Positions 5,700-7,465 of a DNA stretch of 7,465 nucleotides are shown here, piece after piece. Made by a program: the position numbers and the translations under genes. The stretch's first letter is position 1. Every line of letters begins with the position of its first letter. The notes beneath the pieces are model-generated. The model had not been told where the DNA came from and ran no database searches. It saw only the letters and a program-made list of their open reading frames with translations. Source of the DNA: Verrucomicrobia bacterium SCGC AAA164-M04. GTDB lineage: Bacteria > Verrucomicrobiota > Verrucomicrobiae > Verrucomicrobiales > Akkermansiaceae. The DNA lies in NCBI GenBank assembly GCA_000383735.1, contig KB912130.1:1-7465 (forward strand), written 5' to 3'.

Positions 5700-7465
5700 A
5701 TGCGTCGTTACTTAACTACTTTTCTTCTGCTTGTAGGTCAGGGCTCGGGCTTCACTGTTTGGTTCAATAATATCAAATTGGCCGATCCTACAGCCGTGCC
5801 TATCTTGGATAATACTGGCATCTCCATTGAAGGCGGGGCTGGTTATGTCGCTGCAGGGACTTTTTCGGCTCCTCCCGAGCAAATTACCAATTTCGATGAA
5901 TTTGAAGTTTTTGGGGATGGATCAAGTTCCTTTAATGGTATTGCAGCTGGTTTTTTTGATCTGCGACGTTCTGCTCCAATCCCATCAGGAGCGACAAATG
6001 CTCCAGTTGGTGAGAGGATTTATGTTGTGATTGGAGATGGTGATAGTCTTTCTACTTCTACAGATTTCGCGCTTTTCGACTCTGGTTTGACTTTTGGGAC
6101 CGAGAACGTGCTTGGGCTGGGTGCCGCGGATATCACGATCACGAGCGAAAATTTGAACTCAGAGTCCTTAATTGTCGGCGATATTTTGACTGATGTTGAT
6201 ACTGGTCTCGGTCTAACTTTTGAGAAAGCGATCCGACTTACGACTGTCCGCGTACCTCTGGCTCCAGTCCTCAGCGCTGACCTTAAAGATTTTTATCCGT
6301 CTGAAGAGGGCGAAACCCTTACCGTTGATGCTACCCCTGTGGACGGATTTCCCATCCTTTTCACATACCAGTGGTATTATAATGGTGACGCTTATCCCAT
6401 TAGCCAAGGAGGGCGAGATGCGACCCGGACATTTGCTGGAAGCGCTGTAGATAATGGCACTTGGACGATTGTCGTTTCTAATACGGCGGGCTCTGCATCA
6501 CACACTTTTGATTATCGGGCTTATACTCCTGAATCTTCTTCACCTGTTCTAGTAGTTTCCGAGTTCTATGAAACTGCGCTAAATCAGCCCGTAAACATCG
6601 ATGCAACCCCCATTAGTGGTTATCCCGTTGATTTTACATTTCAGTGGTATTTTGACGGCAGTGCGATTGATGCTGATCAAGGAGGAGAAAGCCGTGTTTT
6701 TAATCTGCTAGGTTCTCCTAACGAAAATGGGAGGTGGAGTGTCATTGTAACCAATGCTTCTGGCTCGACTGAACAAGTTTTTGAATACCGAGTATTTGAC
6801 GATTCGGATGGAGATGGCCTTTCTGATTATCGTGAGCAAAACATCTTGGGGACGAACTTTGAACTATCGGATACCGACTCCGACGGATTATCTGATTCGG
6901 ATGAAGTTAATGGCTCAACCGACCCCATCGTTGCCGATACCGATGGGGATGGTCTCCTTGATGGGGTCGAGCTTACTATTACTAATACTGATCCGATCGT
7001 AGCAGACTCTGATGGCGACGGAATTGGTGACGGTGAAGAAGATAATGATAATGACGGTCTCACAAATGCGCAGGAGATTGTTACTTACCTCACCGATCCT
7101 CTCCTTGCTGATACTGATAGCGACGGGCTAAGCGACTCCACGGAGGTGCGTCTCAACCTTGATCCGATAACGGCCACAAATATTGAAGAACTAGTCAGTG
7201 AATTGGGTGACTTGCGAGCCGCCTTCAACAACGTTGTCGCGGACCGCGACGCCCGTTTTGTGGATACGGATGGTGACGGGATTACCGATGTTAAGGAGGC
7301 TGAGCTCGAAACTGACACTTCTGAGGCCACTGTGTTCTACCTTCAGGATGCTTACGAGGCTGCCGTGAGTGATTCGCGTATCGTTGGGCGGTCCGACGTG
7401 ACTGGGGCTCCTGGCGCTTACGATCTTACCACGACTGCCTTATACGATGCGGTGGTGGCGGACCG
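5700..7465 (+). CDS. Secreted Ig-like/TSP3 repeat protein (3' end missing)
   Basis: The frame starts at ATG 5700, after an in-frame TAA at 5676-5678, and stays open to the right edge, giving 588 full codons. The N-terminus MRRYLTTFLLLVG looks like a short signal peptide; the cut site is unclear (possibly near GSG at 15-17). Residues about 20-187 form a Gly/Asp-rich domain I do not recognise. Two Ig-like domains follow, at about 188-275 and 282-366, each with a core Trp (YQWYYNG, FQWYFDG) and a late strand (TWTIVVSNTAG, RWSVIVTNASG); neither has the canonical Cys pair. Six TSP3 units span 367-489 and a seventh lies near 520 (DTDGDGITD). Between them is a predicted helical stretch (IEELVSELGDLRAAFNNVVADRDARF), whose end motif begins to repeat at the window edge. 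There is no Shine-Dalgarno sequence before the ATG. The strong upstream terminator implies separate transcription. It is likely a surface adhesin or structural protein; any sorting signal would be beyond the edge. Confidence 0.9.
   Translation, partial: MRRYLTTFLLLVGQGSGFTVWFNNIKLADPTAVPILDNTGISIEGGAGYVAAGTFSAPPEQITNFDEFEVFGDGSSSFNGIAAGFFDLRRSAPIPSGATNAPVGERIYVVIGDGDSLSTSTDFALFDSGLTFGTENVLGLGAADITITSENLNSESLIVGDILTDVDTGLGLTFEKAIRLTTVRVPLAPVLSADLKDFYPSEEGETLTVDATPVDGFPILFTYQWYYNGDAYPISQGGRDATRTFAGSAVDNGTWTIVVSNTAGSASHTFDYRAYTPESSSPVLVVSEFYETALNQPVNIDATPISGYPVDFTFQWYFDGSAIDADQGGESRVFNLLGSPNENGRWSVIVTNASGSTEQVFEYRVFDDSDGDGLSDYREQNILGTNFELSDTDSDGLSDSDEVNGSTDPIVADTDGDGLLDGVELTITNTDPIVADSDGDGIGDGEEDNDNDGLTNAQEIVTYLTDPLLADTDSDGLSDSTEVRLNLDPITATNIEELVSELGDLRAAFNNVVADRDARFVDTDGDGITDVKEAELETDTSEATVFYLQDAYEAAVSDSRIVGRSDVTGAPGAYDLTTTALYDAVVAD
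6798..7166 (+). repeat. TSP3 calcium-binding tract of the third gene
   Basis: Six consecutive units are coded here: DSDGDGLSD, DTDSDGLSD, DTDGDGLLD, DSDGDGIGD, DNDNDGLTN and DTDSDGLSD, most separated by T/L-DP turns. A seventh, isolated unit (DTDGDGITD) lies just downstream around 7260-7290, after a helical insert. The plan matches the tract in the preceding gene, but the units are no closer than family similarity, so they need not be a recent copy. Confidence 0.88.

Noticed and set aside
6220..6450. Short plus-strand open frame of 76 residues
   Set aside because: It is out of frame within the Ig-like domain of the third gene, which runs through without a stop.
6754..7002. Short plus-strand open frame of 82 residues
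   Set aside because: It is out of frame within the TSP3 tract; its Met/Leu/Ile-rich product is the expected shift of Asp-rich codons.

Overview
The window reads as part of a bacterial chromosome encoding large secreted, calcium-binding surface proteins. It holds three genes, all on the plus strand: one cut by the left edge, one complete, and one cut by the right edge. The best guess for the organism is a member of the Verrucomicrobiota or a related PVC lineage, probably marine. This rests on family knowledge, not on a search. The grounds are the double FG-GAP/ASPIC-UnbV protein, the LamG plus thrombospondin type 3 (TSP3) architecture, a C-terminal domain of the 'SKPGRFYALLWSPDL' type, and the 'VVADRDARF ... 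SDVTGAPGAYDL' tail. All of these are familiar from that group. Shine-Dalgarno signals are weak or absent before both visible starts.

Layout. Bases 1-3221 encode the C-terminal 1,072 residues of a VCBS/FG-GAP repeat protein with two propeller-plus-ASPIC/UnbV modules; its true start lies left of the window. Bases 3222-3292 are a short gap with a weak promoter candidate and no terminator. Bases 3293-5422 encode a 709-residue secreted protein arranged signal peptide, LamG, six TSP3 units, LamG, C-terminal beta-rich domain. Its two LamG domains are an internal duplication at a constant offset of 1,125 bases. Bases 5423-5699 are non-coding, with a strong intrinsic terminator just after the second gene and a perfect 12-base palindrome upstream of the third. 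Bases 5700-7465 encode a third secreted protein, still open at the right edge: N-terminal segment, a novel-looking domain, two Ig-like domains, TSP3 units, and the start of a repeated helical tail.

Together the genes suggest an exported, calcium-stabilised adhesion or carbohydrate-recognition set: propeller, lectin-like and Ig-like binding heads held on Asp-rich spacers. No enzyme, transporter or regulator is visible, so the target is unknown. I saw no tRNA, rRNA, CRISPR array, insertion sequence or clear sign of recent transfer. I did not find a convincing new biological system. The most notable points are the conserved duplicated lectin domain and the third gene's unusual domain order.
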